Shown here piece after piece: positions 24,070 to 35,266 of a DNA stretch of 64,000 bases; position 1 is the stretch's first letter; each line of letters begins with the position of its first letter. Origin of the DNA: Gambelia wislizenii (lineage: Eukaryota > Chordata > Lepidosauria > Squamata > Crotaphytidae); assembly GCA_030847615.1 (NCBI GenBank), contig JAUMIR010000001.1:438580687-438644686 (forward strand). Reading direction: 5' to 3'. The notes below the pieces were generated by a model. It was not told where the DNA came from. It ran no database searches and was given only the letters and a program-made list of their open reading frames with translations. A program made the translations under genes and the position numbers.

Positions 24070-24163
24070 ATTTTTCTTTCTTTCTTTCTCTCTTTCTTTC
24101 TTTCTTTCTTTCTTTCCTTCCTTCCTTCCTTCCTTCCTTCCTTCCTTCCTTCCTTCCTTCCTT
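24070..24163. repeat. (TTTC)n-(TTCC)n compound microsatellite
   Basis: A TTTC array switches to TTCC near 24117. It lies directly 5' of a TGTCCCACCTAATATC block that looks like an L2 3' UTR on the minus strand. Confidence 0.9.
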
Positions 24164-24429
24164 TCTGTCCCACCTAATATCATAGATCTCAGGTCAAGAT
24201 ATAATCAAATCAGTTTAACCAATGTAAGCAATGCAAAACAGTTTAAAATAGTTTAAACAAACTAAAGGTCCATTAGAAAATATGACAAGTTAGAACACCA
24301 CAATTAAAATCAGTTAAAACATTTAAAATCATAATGCATATTTTGATAAAATTTTATTTTGATAAAATTAATTAGGCCCTAAAAGTTTTAATAAAATGCC
24401 ATTTTACTTGGTGCTAGAATGACATCAGC
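24164..24429 (-). mobile_element. Possible L2/L3-type LINE 3' UTR
   Basis: The order microsatellite, TCCCACCTAATATC, AAAACAGTTTAAAATAG, then TTAGGCCCTAAAAG and CCATTTTACTTGGTGC resembles the inverted 3' UTR of an L2/CR1-superfamily LINE. It stops at the left end of the large foldback. Confidence 0.4.
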
Positions 24430-24943
24430 AGAGTTAGTGATGACCACCAACAGGTAGATTACTCTCTTTAAAAAGATGAGGGAAGTATGCAGCAATGTCA
24501 AAGCTGCTAGTGAAGGTAAGAAGGGGATCTCCATATTCATAATCAGGAAACCCTGAATTACCAGCTATACAGTTACATATGGAAAGGCTATCATTATTTA
24601 TCTTATTTATTCCTGTGCTGTGGTGTCCCAGTTGTGCTTTACACTGTGGTGCCCCAGTTGTGGCGTACGCTCCCCTTAGAGGCAACAGAACCTCTAAGGG
24701 GAGCGTACGCCACAACTGGGGCACCACAGTGCAAAGCACAACTGGGGCACCACAGCACAGGAATAAATAAAATAAATAATGATAGCCTTTCCATATTTAA
24801 CTCTATAGCTGGTAATTCAGGGTTTCCTGATTATGAATATGGAGATCCCCTTCTTACCTTCACTAGCAGCTTTGACATTGCTGCATACTTCCCTCATCTT
24901 TTTAAAGAGAGTAATCTACCTGTTGGTGGTCATCACTAACTCT
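24430..24943. mobile_element. Large foldback element: 253-bp inverted arms with 8-bp loop
   Basis: Left arm 24430-24682 and right arm 24691-24943 are both 253 bp and reverse complements, with about five mismatches that I could count (about 98% identity). The loop is CAACAGAA. Near the centre the arms contain a short repeated phrase (TGGTGCCCCAGTTGTG) and the segment GTACGCTCCCCTTAGAGG. I found no clear target-site duplication and no terminal motif of a known superfamily. The open frames on it are mirror images of each other and not genes. It could be a foldback/MITE or a recent inverted duplication; an assembly artefact is less likely because the arms differ. Confidence 0.7.
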
Positions 24944-25502
24944 TGTCAGATCCAGTTCCAGGCTTGAGGAGACTCAGCATTAGGGTTGCCAGTCTGAAAA
25001 CTGGAGACAACACAACTGTATGGTTGTGTAGGAGAGGGCATTTGAGCAGGTGTTGCTTGTCATATAACCAGGTAGCAAGCAACACCTGCTGAAATGCCCT
25101 CTTCTATATAATCATTAAAGGTACAGAAGCCATCTCCAGGTTTCACTCTGTCAACCCTATGAAGTTAACATAGTGCCCCAATAAGCCCCCTACTACACTA
25201 GTTACCACCCAGTAAGGTTACTGGGTGATGGCACCATTTATCCAGTTGGTTTCAGATAGCTTCATTTCTAAGTTTCCTTTTTAAGTTTCCACAGTGCTCC
25301 AGAGTGACATCATATCAGAGGCTAGGTGGGGAAATTAAAATGGTGGTCATTGGTCACAGAAATTCTCGGAAATTCTGTTAAAAGGAGTCAGTAGCAGACC
25401 TTGGCAGTTGAGGGCCCCAGCAGTTGTCAAAAGATTGTGCATGGTGGCAATATTTTTGACAGCTCCATATGCCTTTTCTTTGTAACTTTTTTCCACATCG
25501 CT
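24944..25502. other. Intronic stretch with a small inverted repeat
   Basis: At about 25017-25116 GGTTGTGTAGGAGAGGGCAT faces ATGCCCTCTTCTATATAATC, and GTGTTGCTTG faces CAAGCAACAC across a short CATATAACCAG spacer. These form a hairpin-like MITE remnant. No exon seen. Confidence 0.4.
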
Positions 25503-25790
25503 TTCATAGAATAGAATCATAGAGTTGAAAGGGGTCCCATAGGCCATTGAGTCCAGCCTCCCACTTGGTGCGGGAAATCAGCTAGTGCACCCCCAGCAGG
25601 TAGCTGTCTAACCTCTTTTTGAAGACATCCAGAGAGAGACCCCACCATCTCTCTAGATAATTGGTTCCATTGATGAATAGCTCTTACAGCCAAAAGGTTC
25701 CTTCTAATGTTCAGTGGAAATCTACTCTCCCTTATCTTAAAACCATTAGACCTGGCTGTACCCTCTTAGGCAGCAGAAAACAAACTTGCA
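25503..25790 (-). mobile_element. CR1 LINE 3' end
   Basis: The plus strand begins TAGAATAGAATCATAGAG, then GGCCATTGAGTCCAGCC, and runs through the inverted C-terminal coding region with AAGGTTCCTTCTAATGTTC. It is a mid-age 5'-truncated copy. Confidence 0.8.
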
Positions 25791-26084
25791 CTTTCATTTC
25801 ATTTTTCTATCAAATCCTGTTTGGTATTTTTGGGCCATAGGAATTGGTGTTGACTAAACATACAGCACTAAACACACACACAAAGCATAATTTGGTATTT
25901 GTAAAGCACCTATAATAAACTATGCACTGCACAGTAGTAAAATTAATAGGCCCATGACTGCAGGCTTACAATCTAAACAAGTATGATGAAGTAGAGGTTG
26001 AAGGAGTGGGAGAAGGAATGTGAAGGGGCACTTATCAAGGTATGGAGTTAAGATTGAGAAGGAAAAAGCCCACACATGAAATCA

Positions 26085-26350
26085 AAAAGGGATAATTCTT
26101 GCCTGACATGCAAATGATTAATCTGAACATCAGTCAAGTAACAGCTATGTGAATGAAAACAGTCACAGCTCATCTTTCAAAATTTTCCACCAATTTATTG
26201 CTAGGACATCCAATAGTAATAAGTTGCTTGAGAAGAATAAAAAATAAGCTGTAGCTAGCTGTAATTCAACATCTACAGTTAAAACTCAATGAGTTTCATC
26301 TCGTTTTATGTGCAAATAATTCAGACAGGTTTAGGGTTTTTGTGGGAGTT
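26085..26350 (+). repeat. Left copy of a local direct duplication
   Basis: It contains AATGATTAATCTGAACATCA, then GTCAAGTAACAGCTATGTG, AACTTTCCACC-like AAATTTTCCACCAATTTATTG and CTCGTTTTATGTGCAAATAA. The same blocks in the same order occur at 33420-33700 with scattered substitutions and small indels. No terminal repeats or tails were seen. Confidence 0.65.
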
Positions 26351-26529
26351 TTGCCATTTTTTTTTAACATAAAACCAAATATTATTTTAATATATGCTGG
26401 TGGGAGGGGAGGAGCTATTGATCACACTTTCCTAAAATGTAGGGCCAGGCCTTAATTCCAGATCGAATACAATATAAAGCTTATGAATTCTTAAAAGCAA
26501 ATCAGGTTTTAATTTTGCTGCTTCTCTTA

Positions 26530-26858
26530 GGACTTTTTCAGACATCTCAAATACACCGCAAGCAGCCTCGTCGCGTTGCGAGGCTGCTGCGCTGCAGGGC
26601 ATCGCTTTCGGATGACGCTCTCCCCTGCTGGTACTGTTGCGATACCTCGGGGACATTTGAGCGTTATATTTCGCCGGTTTTTAAGCACGAAAATTGATCA
26701 TGATTAAAAACCGGCGAAATATAACGCTCAAATGTCCCTGTGGTACCGCAACAGTACCAGCAGGAGAGAGTGTCATCCGAAAGCGACGACCTGCAGTGCA
26801 GCAGCCTCGCAATGCGACGAGGCTGCTTGCAGTGTATTTTAGACATCCGAAAAAGTCC
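26530..26858. mobile_element. Harbinger-like foldback MITE
   Basis: Two 155-bp arms (26530-26684 and 26704-26858) are reverse complements at roughly 90-95% identity around a 19-bp centre. Termini are GGACTTTTTC and GAAAAAGTCC, and TTA flanks both sides (26527-26529 and 26859-26861). A 3-bp TTA duplication is the hallmark of PIF/Harbinger transposons. The arms are unusually CpG-rich for this AT-rich intron and each holds a smaller hairpin (GCAGCCTCG facing CGAGGCTGC). There is no transposase; it would depend on one supplied elsewhere. Confidence 0.75.
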
Positions 26859-28199
26859 TTAGGCACACATATTTATTTGCTGAATTTTTGTCCTGACTTT
26901 TTCTAAAACCACCAAGCTGCTGTACAGCAAATCAAAAACATGAAACATAATATTGTAAATACAAAGATAACTTTTTTTAAAAAAAAAGCCCTTTAAAGTA
27001 ACTATAATACTGAAGGTTCTAGTTTAAAACATGGAATAAAAAATATGTGTGGTTCCTTTCCTAAAATCCGAATAATCAAATGGTGTCACACCAGATAATG
27101 TTCAGTAGCTGACTGTAAGTATCTTAGAGATCAGCACAATATATTCTCATCTTTACCTCAGAAGGTAAGAATTAGTGTTGCCAAAAATATTACATCATGA
27201 TGCAGTAGAAAGGCAGCAGGTGGGAGAAAAAGTAGTGGACAACTTTCTTTTCCTTGTACTGTAAAAAGAAAAAAGAGCTGATGCACAATAAACAAACATG
27301 TATTATGGGTTGCCTTCAGTCACTTTATAGTCATAAGCATTCATAAATTCTGATACAGTTGTAAGAAGCTGACTTTGATGGTACAAAACTCACAGAAGAG
27401 CTTTAGATCACAGGAGTAACCAGAGATGAAGTTTATGTTGACAATTTATCAGCTCTTCTCTGTCAAGAAAAAAATGTTTTTAGTGTCTCTCTATTAGCAA
27501 TTGCATGCATATTACAAAATTGTGTTTTGGGATAGAAAGCCTGCCATCTGTCTTTTCTTCAGGGTGTTTTTTTTTCCTTTTACACTTTATCAAGCTAAAA
27601 TTTAAAAAGTCTGTATTTCAAAACAGAATAAAATGTGTGATGTCCATTACACAAACACTTAACCAAAAAGAGCCCAGGCTGAACAGCAGTATAAATCTCT
27701 CAAGCTGAAATTTTTAGAAGCATAGAACAATTGATGCCATGCTTGTATGTATATTACCTGTGAGTGTTATTCACATTTTTCGTTCCTCCTACTATCAGCT
27801 AGAAAGCTGTTTCTCTCATTTCATTATTCCTGGAAAATTAATTAATTCATAGCTCAAGAAGTGTTAAAAGGTTTCCTTAACAAGGATGATATGAGAAATG
27901 ATGTGTTCCTGTTACATGAGAAGCTTGCAAGAACTGGCGTGGAGAAAGGAGACGATGCATTTAATGTCTCTTCCTTGTTCGGATGTGCCAAGATTTTATC
28001 AATAATACTGTTTTTCTGCGCCGATACTCATCTCTAAGAAAACATACTGTGTGTAGCTATCTGGATTACACCTTTCAAAATATGGATGTGATGCTCCTGT
28101 TGAATTGGCAGAAACAATGCACGCCACCATGGGGAAAGATTTCTGCGCGGGGAGGGCTGTTCTCAGGCTCTTCAATGTATAACTGTGTTTGTATGGCAG

Positions 28200-28380
28200 A
28201 GCATTTATTGTGCTATAAATTCCATCACTGATTTTGGCCAGTTCAGATTGATTCTGCAGTAACTGTAAGTAATGAACCCTACAGGCAGAGCCAAAGGGGG
28301 AAACAAGCCAATAAACTTTTGGCTGTGTAAATACAAACTGTGGAGTTAATTTAGCCAATTTTTATCAGATCTTGCAGCCA
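28200..28380. other. Candidate conserved non-coding element
   Basis: Dense, repeat-free sequence such as TTTGGCCAGTTCAGATTGAT, then TGCAGTAACTGTAAGTAATG and GTGGAGTTAATTTAGCC. This texture often marks conserved enhancers. It has no coding frame with family features. Inference only. Confidence 0.25.
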
Positions 28381-28555
28381 GTATCCTTCAAAACAAGATG
28401 ACATGTCCAACAAACTGCACAGTGCCAAAGTTTCAATTTAGCTGTTGAGTTTGGTAATCATCAGGTTAAAGAAACCTCAATTTTTATTTTGCTATATATA
28501 TTTCACCTAAACTGTACCTAAAAGGGAGAGGAGGTCACCAAGATATAAATGGCCA

Positions 28556-28557
28556 AA

Positions 28558-28602
<45 letters not shown>
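28556..28602. repeat. (CA)n-(GA)n compound microsatellite
   Basis: An ACAC run changes to AGAG at about 28575. Confidence 0.95.
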
Positions 28603-29304
28603 CAATTCTATCAAGTATCATGTTTGCTTAAATTCTTAGGAGTTCCTTTCAAGGATTGCCATTATTTTTCATGACAAAGGGCCTATGCCTTTAACAGTTA
28701 AAAAAACACAACAACTGGCAGCTTTCCCTTCTTTGTATCTCCTTATTGCACTTGATTGATATCTGCCTGTCCTGCATATGTTATAAAGGCACAAAGAGCC
28801 TCTGTTAGGAAGGAAAATGTCAGTACCATATCCTCAAAAAATGCATATGAAATCTGCTATATAGATTTACCAAGAGACAAGCTGGTGGAAGTTAGTGCTT
28901 GACATGAGAAGGTGCATTGTCTATACATATCACCCTGGCTGAATAACCAGACAACAATTGGAGTGCATAACATTTCAAGATTTGTGCAGCTGTTTTGCCC
29001 CTGCAAGATGGGAAGTACTGCCCCTCGGGGACTCATCTGCAGTTGTATGAACCATTAATTCCTCCTTATCTTAACAGTGTATGAAAAATGAGAATGAAGT
29101 GTTTCCTTTTTGATACAAAGGGCTTGTCTGCATGGGCCAAATAAAACGATCTCACCTTGTTTTCACAGCAAGCTGTCCAGATAACATACAACTCAAATCT
29201 GGGTACTTTCAGCACCACAGGGCTTTAATCTGGACCAAAGGAGTTGGGATTCACTCCCTATTTGAGCAGAAAGTCCTGATATTCATGTATGAGTGTGTGT
29301 GTTA

Positions 29305-29534
29305 GAGAGCCCTGGTGGCGCAGTGGTTAAATGTCAGTACTGCAAACCATAAGGTTTTGAGTTTGATTCCAGAGGGCTCCAAGGTTGACTCAGCCTTCCA
29401 TCCTTCCATAGATAGATAAAATGAGTACCCAGCTTGTTGGGGGCAATTAGCTAAATAACATTGTAAACAGCTTAGGGAATGCTTCAGCACTGGTAAGCGG
29501 TATATAAATATCAATGCTATTGCTATTGCTATTG
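29305..29534 (+). mobile_element. Sauria-type SINE
   Basis: The head GAGCCCTGGTGGCGCAGTGG with a B-box-like GAGTTTGATTCC is tRNA-derived. It is followed by AAGGTTGACTCAGCCTTCC and TTGTTGGGGGCAATTAGC, and a tail AGCGGTATATAAATATCAAT ending in tandem TATTGC units. This is the diagnostic layout of Sauria SINEs, which are found across squamates. It is the best single taxonomic marker in the window. Confidence 0.9.
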
Positions 29535-30512
29535 TGTGTGAACTGTGCTTCCTAGCGATGTCGGTGTGGTGCCGGGGGGGGGGAGTCTTGGCGGGTGAGT
29601 GGAAGAGGTTGGGAAGGAGGCTCTCTAGGCAGGTGATCAAATTACCTTTCTCACCAGGGAATGCATCTTTCCCTGTTTCAATTTCACTTTTTAGCGGTTC
29701 CTCTCTTTATTTCTTTTTTCTTTTTCTTTTTTGTATATGTAGCAGTTGTTTGGAGAAGTGCTATACCAGCATACTCATTAGCTGCACGTACATCTACTTG
29801 ATAGGATGTCCAAAGCCTCTCTGAGCCAGGGGGAAAAGAGGCAGAGGCAATGCGGACATATATACATTGGCTTTCATGGGGGAAGGGGGAAACTGGAGTG
29901 GCCATGGCCGTGTGGCTGCACTTTCTCTGATGTATCAGACCAGAATGAGTTCAGAAGGGAGAACTGTGTGTGGACAGTGCTCCTGAATTCGCCTTGGTGT
30001 GTGTGGTGATCATGTGGATGAGCCTGTGGTCACTGCTGACCAGGGAAACTCAAAGGCAGCTAGATTTTCCTGTTGGTGTAGAGAACCCCAAAGTCCCTAA
30101 AATGGCCTATATTAGCTGGGAAGATGACAAAGACATAAGTTAGTGCCCAGGGACAAATGGTCAACCCAGATAACAGTAGTTGGAGCATGAGGTAATGGTA
30201 GACAGAGACAGAGCTTGCAGTAGGTGGAGCTATCAAATCTGGTGCCTCCCCTCACCAATTTGTCTTGGGGAGCTAACATATGGGAAGTAGCAAAGCATGA
30301 AGGAGGCTACCATGTGCAACTAGGTGTAAACATTAGATAGAGATGCTGATTTGGGTATGTTTATTGGGATGGGAAGCAAGTCACAATTTAGGACCAATAC
30401 TTCCATCCCCCAGAAATCTCAAATATAATAAAGCACACTTAACAATTAAAAGGCTTTCTCTTGTGTTACACTTCTACATTTTCTAATTCCTATAGTGAAA
30501 ACATGAACAATA
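29535..30512. other. Intronic stretch with no recognised gene
   Basis: No exon or defined mobile element. Frames at 29534-30009 show no family features. Confidence 0.5.
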
Positions 30513-30763
30513 CAATAGGTTCTCTGTATCTGCTGGGGATTGGTTCAGGGGGTGGGCTGTGGGTACCAAACACCATGGATAATAGCGAATACCATTAAAA
30601 ATAATGGGACTTTTGGTTTAAAATACCAAAGAGTTGCCTTGGGGGACCTAGAAAATGGTTAGAGAGGATTTTCTAGGAAGACTCTATGGTAGGTGTGCTG
30701 TTTTGTGTCCCATGGATAACTGAATCAGTGGAAAATGAATCAGTGGATATGGGGGTCCTACTG
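30513..30763. mobile_element. Mariner/Tigger-like MITE
   Basis: The left end (TACAATAGGTTCTCTGTATC, TGCTGGGGATTGGTTC) mirrors the right end (GTGGATATGGGGGTCCTACTGTA) as an imperfect terminal inverted repeat, with TA at both borders. The interior ACCTAGAAAATGGTTAGAG is shared with 9020-9400. It is about 250 bp and has no coding capacity. Confidence 0.6.
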
Positions 30764-31127
30764 TATTTCTAAACTCATAGTAAGAAGAGGGGAAAGAGAC
30801 TAATGTTATCTCAACAAGCCCATAAGGCAGGCCACCTTAGTCTGCACCCATAATGCAGACAAGCAGCGGGTGAGACTCAGAGGAAGCAGCTGAGCCTACA
30901 ATGAGAAATAATCTTTTTTTGTTCAAACAACAGTAGCAAAATACAAAACCCCTATTTTTAAAAAATAATAACAATGAGAAAATCTCTGCAGATATAACCT
31001 CAATAACCCTTATAAAGAATATCCTTTGTTGAGTATATATGTTTACACTTTGGAAGCTACAATCCACACATGGGCAAGTGTGCATGAGTACACACTTGAC
31101 CTGGGAGTAGACTAAGTGCCACTAAAC

Positions 31128-31300
31128 CAGTGGTTCTCAACCTATGGGTCCCCAGATGTTGTTGGACTACAGTTCCCCCACTGAACTCACAGCCTCACTA
31201 ATGACCGGGAGGACCACCTGGCTGTCAAGGTGAGACCTCAGAGGGCTCCTGGGAACTGTAGTCCAACAACATCTGGGGACCCACAGGTTGAGAACCACTG
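31128..31300. mobile_element. hAT-type MITE
   Basis: Termini CAGTGGTTCTCAACCT and AGGTTGAGAACCACTG are inverted repeats extending through GGGTCCCCAGATGTTGTTGG to make arms of over 50 bp. CACTAAAC (31120-31127) and TACTAAAC (31301-31308) form an 8-bp target duplication with one mismatch, as expected for hAT transposons. It is 173 bp and non-autonomous. Confidence 0.85.
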
Positions 31301-31384
31301 TACTAAACAGAGTGAGGGCTTGTCTACACATAAGGGGGAAAAATCTGCTTCAAATTGCATTTTTCTTGTCCCACACACATCTTA

Positions 31385-32690
31385 ATAATAATATAATAAT
31401 AATAACTTTATTTTTGTACCCTGCCTTTTGCCTATTAGGCAATCAAGGCAGCTCACAACAATTGGATATAAAAATTGTTTATACATAACAATAGTAATAA
31501 CTTAAAACAATTTACCCCCCCTTAAAATTACATATAATCGTGCATATATTTAAAATAACTGGCAAATTCACCAGTGACATAAAATAACTACCCTAAGACT
31601 TTAAAACTATAATATCAAAACATAAACAAAAAAACATAAAAAGAGGGAGAAGCATCCATTAAAATGGTTGGAAGAGATCCGTTTTGATGTTTTTTTTGAA
31701 ATTCTCCAAGCTAGTTGTTTGATGGATCTCCTCCGGCAGGGCATTCCCTAGTCTGAGAACAGCAACAGAAAAAGATCTTTGGGAGGTTAATCTAGATCTC
31801 ATTGGTTGCAATAAACCCCTCCCAGAAGATCTAAGGGTGTGGAGTGGATTATATGGGAGGAGGCGATCCCTTAGGTAGGTTGAACCTAGGCCATGTAGGG
31901 CTTTATAGGTCATTACCAACACCCTATACTGTGCTCAGAAACTGATAGGCAGCCAGTGAAGGGATTTCAGGATTGGAGTAATATGCTCCCTTCTCGATTT
32001 CCCGGTGACTATCCTGGCTGCCATATTTTGCACCAGTTGTAGTTTCTGAACTAGATATAAGGGTAGCCAAATGTTGAGAGCATTGCAGAAATCGAGTCAT
32101 GAGGTTACCAGTGCAAGCACTACAGTTTCTAGGTCGTTTGTCTCAAGGTAAGGGCGCAGTTGGCGTATCTGCCGAAGCTGATAACAGGCGCTTCTGACTG
32201 TCATGTTCACCTGAGCAGTCATGTGAAGCGACGAGTCTAGGAGCACCCCCAAACTGTGAACACAGTCCTTAACAGAGAGTGTGACCCTACCCAGGACTGG
32301 CGGTTGCAACCCAATACCAGGTTTAGGGGCCCCCACTGTAAGCACCTTCGTTTTCTCTGGATTCAGCTTGAATCGATTTTTCCTCCTCCAGTCCATTACC
32401 GATACAAGACAGTGCCTGAGGGGAGAAATACCATCTGTCATCATGGCTGATGACCGAGACATGGAGAAATATATTTGGGTGTCATCAGCGTACTGATAAC
32501 ACCCCGCCCTATGTCTCCTGATGATTTCTCCCAGTGGCTTCATATAGATATTAAAAAGCTTCAGGGACAGGATGGCGCCCTGAGGGACGCCACAATTAAG
32601 CTCTATTTTTGATGAGTAACTGTACCCAAACATCACCCTCTGGAATCTGCCTGAGAGGAAGGAATGGAACCACTGAACACTACACACATC
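31385..32690 (-). mobile_element. L2 LINE, 5'-truncated, with 3' end intact
   Basis: The minus-strand coding region runs from 32690 to 31659 and is followed by a 3' UTR ending in the inverted CCTGCCTTTTGCCTATTAGG block and an (ATT)n tail at about 31385-31400. The 5' end is cut inside the RT domain. Layout and motifs match the L2 at 48183-50816. Confidence 0.85.
31659..32687 (-). pseudogene. L2 ORF2 fragment: RT C-terminal half and C-terminal domain
   Basis: Two minus-strand frames represent one decayed ORF. Frame 32687-32097 holds CGVPQGAILSLKLFNIYMKP, the catalytic box YQYADDTQIYFS and the thumb-like LNPEKTKVLTVG. Frame 31922-31659 holds MTYKALHGLGSTYLRDRL and the C-terminus FKKNIKTDLFQ. 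They are separated by stops and frame changes between 32097 and 31922. The YADD active site is preserved, but the endonuclease and first RT motifs are missing. Confidence 0.8.
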
Positions 32691-33419
32691 TTGTTAAGGC
32701 AAAGTGAGAGTGGCACTACCATCCACACATTTCCCCTAGGCAAGCTTACTTTATTGTAAAAGGGCAATCCTGCTATGATCACATGTCCTATATTTTGCAT
32801 TATTTTTGGCCACATGCCCATAGCTACTCTGCTTTTTTTCTTCCTGCCATGTATGCAAATATGTAAGCATGCAAACAGGCAGTGATGCAATAATAATGAT
32901 ATACAAGTATTCGCACAAATGCACCTTCAAAAAATAGTAGCAGCTGCACACCGGCAAAATATAAATACAGAGAAAGTAGCCTTTCCTGGCAGAAATGATC
33001 AGGTGACCCCAAACCCCACCCCCAGCTCTACACCAAAGTGAACCCGTTCGCGGCCAAACGTACAATAAACTGGTTCTTTTCCAGGAAACTGTGGTATAAA
33101 AGGTAGGTTTTTAAAAAATCAGATCTCAGCCCTCAGGGACCAAAAAGAGCTGTATTCATTTTAAATCTTCAAGAACATCATGTGTTCTACCAGCCCGTGC
33201 CTTCTGAATAGTCAGGTATGGGATTGCTCTATAAATTGCGCAATTATGCCAAATAGCACAATTTTACATGCTAAATTGTAAAAGATATAGCTTATGTTAT
33301 TAAAGCAGTAAAAATATTGTAGTGGATATGAAAGCATGCATTGTATATATTTCAGTTTATCTCAAAAGTTCAAAAGAGCATATAGTCAGGGAGCATATTG
33401 TCACCAACCTCCTATCAGG
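32691..33419. other. Intronic stretch with no recognised gene
   Basis: No exon or mobile element recognised; three overlapping minus-strand frames here are chance. Confidence 0.5.
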
Positions 33420-33710
33420 AAAAGGACCTTCCTGCCTGGCATGAAAATGATTAATCTGAACATCAGTCAAGTAACAGCTAAGTGAATGAAAATAGTCACC
33501 ACTCATCTTTCAAAACTTTCCACCAATTTATTGTTAGGAATTAGTAACAGTAATAGTAGTAATATGTTGCTGGAAAACAATCAAGATAAGCTGTAGGTAG
33601 CAGTAATTTAACACGCTACAGTTAAAACTCAACCAATTTAAAGATAAACAAATCTCGTTTTATGTGGAAATAAATCAGACTACTAGTTTTTGTTTTGCAT
33701 TTTTTAATTT
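33420..33710 (+). repeat. Right copy of a local direct duplication
   Basis: Counterpart of 26085-26350. It has AATGATTAATCTGAACATCA, GTCAAGTAACAGCTAAGTG, CTTTCCACCAATTTATTG and CTCGTTTTATGTGGAAATAA in the same order. Distance between copies is about 7.3 kb. Confidence 0.65.
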
Positions 33711-34589
33711 TTAATTTTATTTCATACAGGTAGGGCTGCATAAGACTCTCATTTGAAGGCCCAGAGAGGTGCTACCTTGATCTACCTGAAGGCTGCTTTG
33801 GGATAAAATAACTTCCCATAAAAGCATGTCCTATCCATAAGTCTTTAATTTTTATAGAATGAACTATACTCCAGAGATGCTACCTCATCTTCCAAATTTA
33901 TTTTCATTATTTTTTTTGGCCACATTCTCTTGGTTTTAAAAGATTTATGTATAATCCCACAAGAAATTCCAGATTCAGTTAAAAATAACTGAAAGAAACA
34001 TTCTTCTAATTTTCAAGCCAGTACCGTAATATTAGAAGTTAAGGTGACCCCAACTTCAAATGTTGGTAAGATGACACTGTTGTGGAACCTCTGCAAAGAA
34101 TTGGCAAGAGAAGGTCCAATTATGTTTGCTGGTGCTCAGTATGCATGCTCGTCCCTTTCACCCCAGCAGATAATGTGGAAGAAAAGAGCAGCGACTGGGG
34201 CAGGAACAGGTGGCGGCAAGCACCCCTACTGGCTACCTCCTGGAGCAGTGTCCCTTCTAGTCCAGTAGTAGCTTCACTAGTGGAAGATAATCTGAAAAAG
34301 ATATCTTGGTCACAGTACCTGCTCTGACCTTTGAGCATGGTCAGGAAAGGCATAGTGTGTATTTCTGATGGATTTACACAAAATTTGATGTCTGTTGGCA
34401 CATATATTTATTTTATACCTCCTTCAGGGCACCGTGTTTCCATTTATAATAGTAGGAATGGGATGAATTACAATGGCTCAGTTCAGAAGAAACATCAGGG
34501 TTTGACCCAGCATTATCAAGGACAACGAGGAAGAACTGCATGGACAGACTTCAGGGGCAGAGCAGGAGACCCTGAGAGTACCACCACAA

Positions 34590-35122
34590 GGAACAGCCGC
34601 TGCAAAGCCTCAAAGGAGGAGTGTGGTGGTGGGGGGGACTCCTTGCTGAGGCGTAAGGAAGCAGTGATTTGTGGGCCTGACAAGATGTCTCAGGAGGTGT
34701 GTTGTCTCCCTGGGGGCAAAGATCCGTGATGTGACAGAGAGGCTGACAAAATTGGTCAAGCCTACTGATCATTACCCCTTCCTTTTGGTCCATGTGGTAA
34801 CCAATGATACTGCAAGGCACTGCTTTCCGAATATCAGAAGAGATTATGAGGCTCTGGAGAGGAAGCTGAACGAAATGGATGCACAGGTTGCCATCTCGTC
34901 TCTTCTACCAGTTGAAGGGCATGGTCCAGGAAGGGAGAGGAAAATAGCCTATAACAACTGGCTCTGTAAATGGTGCCACCGAGAATGATTTGGATTCTTG
35001 GATCATGGGCTGTGGTTCCATGAGGGGGGACTTCTGGCAAGGGATGGGGTGCATCTCACGCCAGTTGGCAGAAACATTTTTGCCAACAGTCCCAAAAATT
35101 TGATCAAGAGGGCTTTAAACTG
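34590..35122 (+). pseudogene. CR1 ORF1 with GDSL/SGNH esterase domain
   Basis: In the first frame GGGGDSLLRRKEAVIC gives the GDSL block, followed by SQEVCCLPGGK. After a frameshift near 34725 the second frame continues RDVTERLTKLVKPTDHYPFL, then HVVTNDTARHC, SSLLPVEGHGPGRERK and, in a third stretch, ARDGVHLTPVG, which provides the D-x-x-H block. In CR1 elements ORF1 protein binds nucleic acid and carries an esterase of the SGNH family thought to aid retrotransposition. The HVGTND glycine position reads Val here. The two frame changes make it a pseudogene. Confidence 0.75.
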
Positions 35123-35266
35123 AGTCATATGGGAGAGGGAGACAGTATTCTGGAAGGCAAAAGGGCTGGAGAAAATAGTCAAACTGTCATAGAGGGAACA
35201 AGGCGAACAGTGCAAAGACCCAACAGTGGGAGGCAAAAAAAGTTGCACAGGCAGCAGGTAAAGGGA

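Larger units (their letters stand above)
26900..29304. other. Intronic stretch with microsatellite and a candidate conserved block
   Basis: No exon recognised. A CA then GA microsatellite lies at 28556-28602. The block at 28200-28380 is listed separately. About 29118-29260 starts GGGCTTGTCTGCATGGGCC and may be a MITE end. Confidence 0.45.

Noticed and set aside
24070..24163. CRISPR-like array
   Set aside because: It is a tetranucleotide microsatellite without spacers; no CRISPR array is present and none is expected in a vertebrate genome.
24434..24939. Two 101-codon proteins on opposite strands
   Set aside because: They are the same sequence read from the two arms of the foldback, with no family match.
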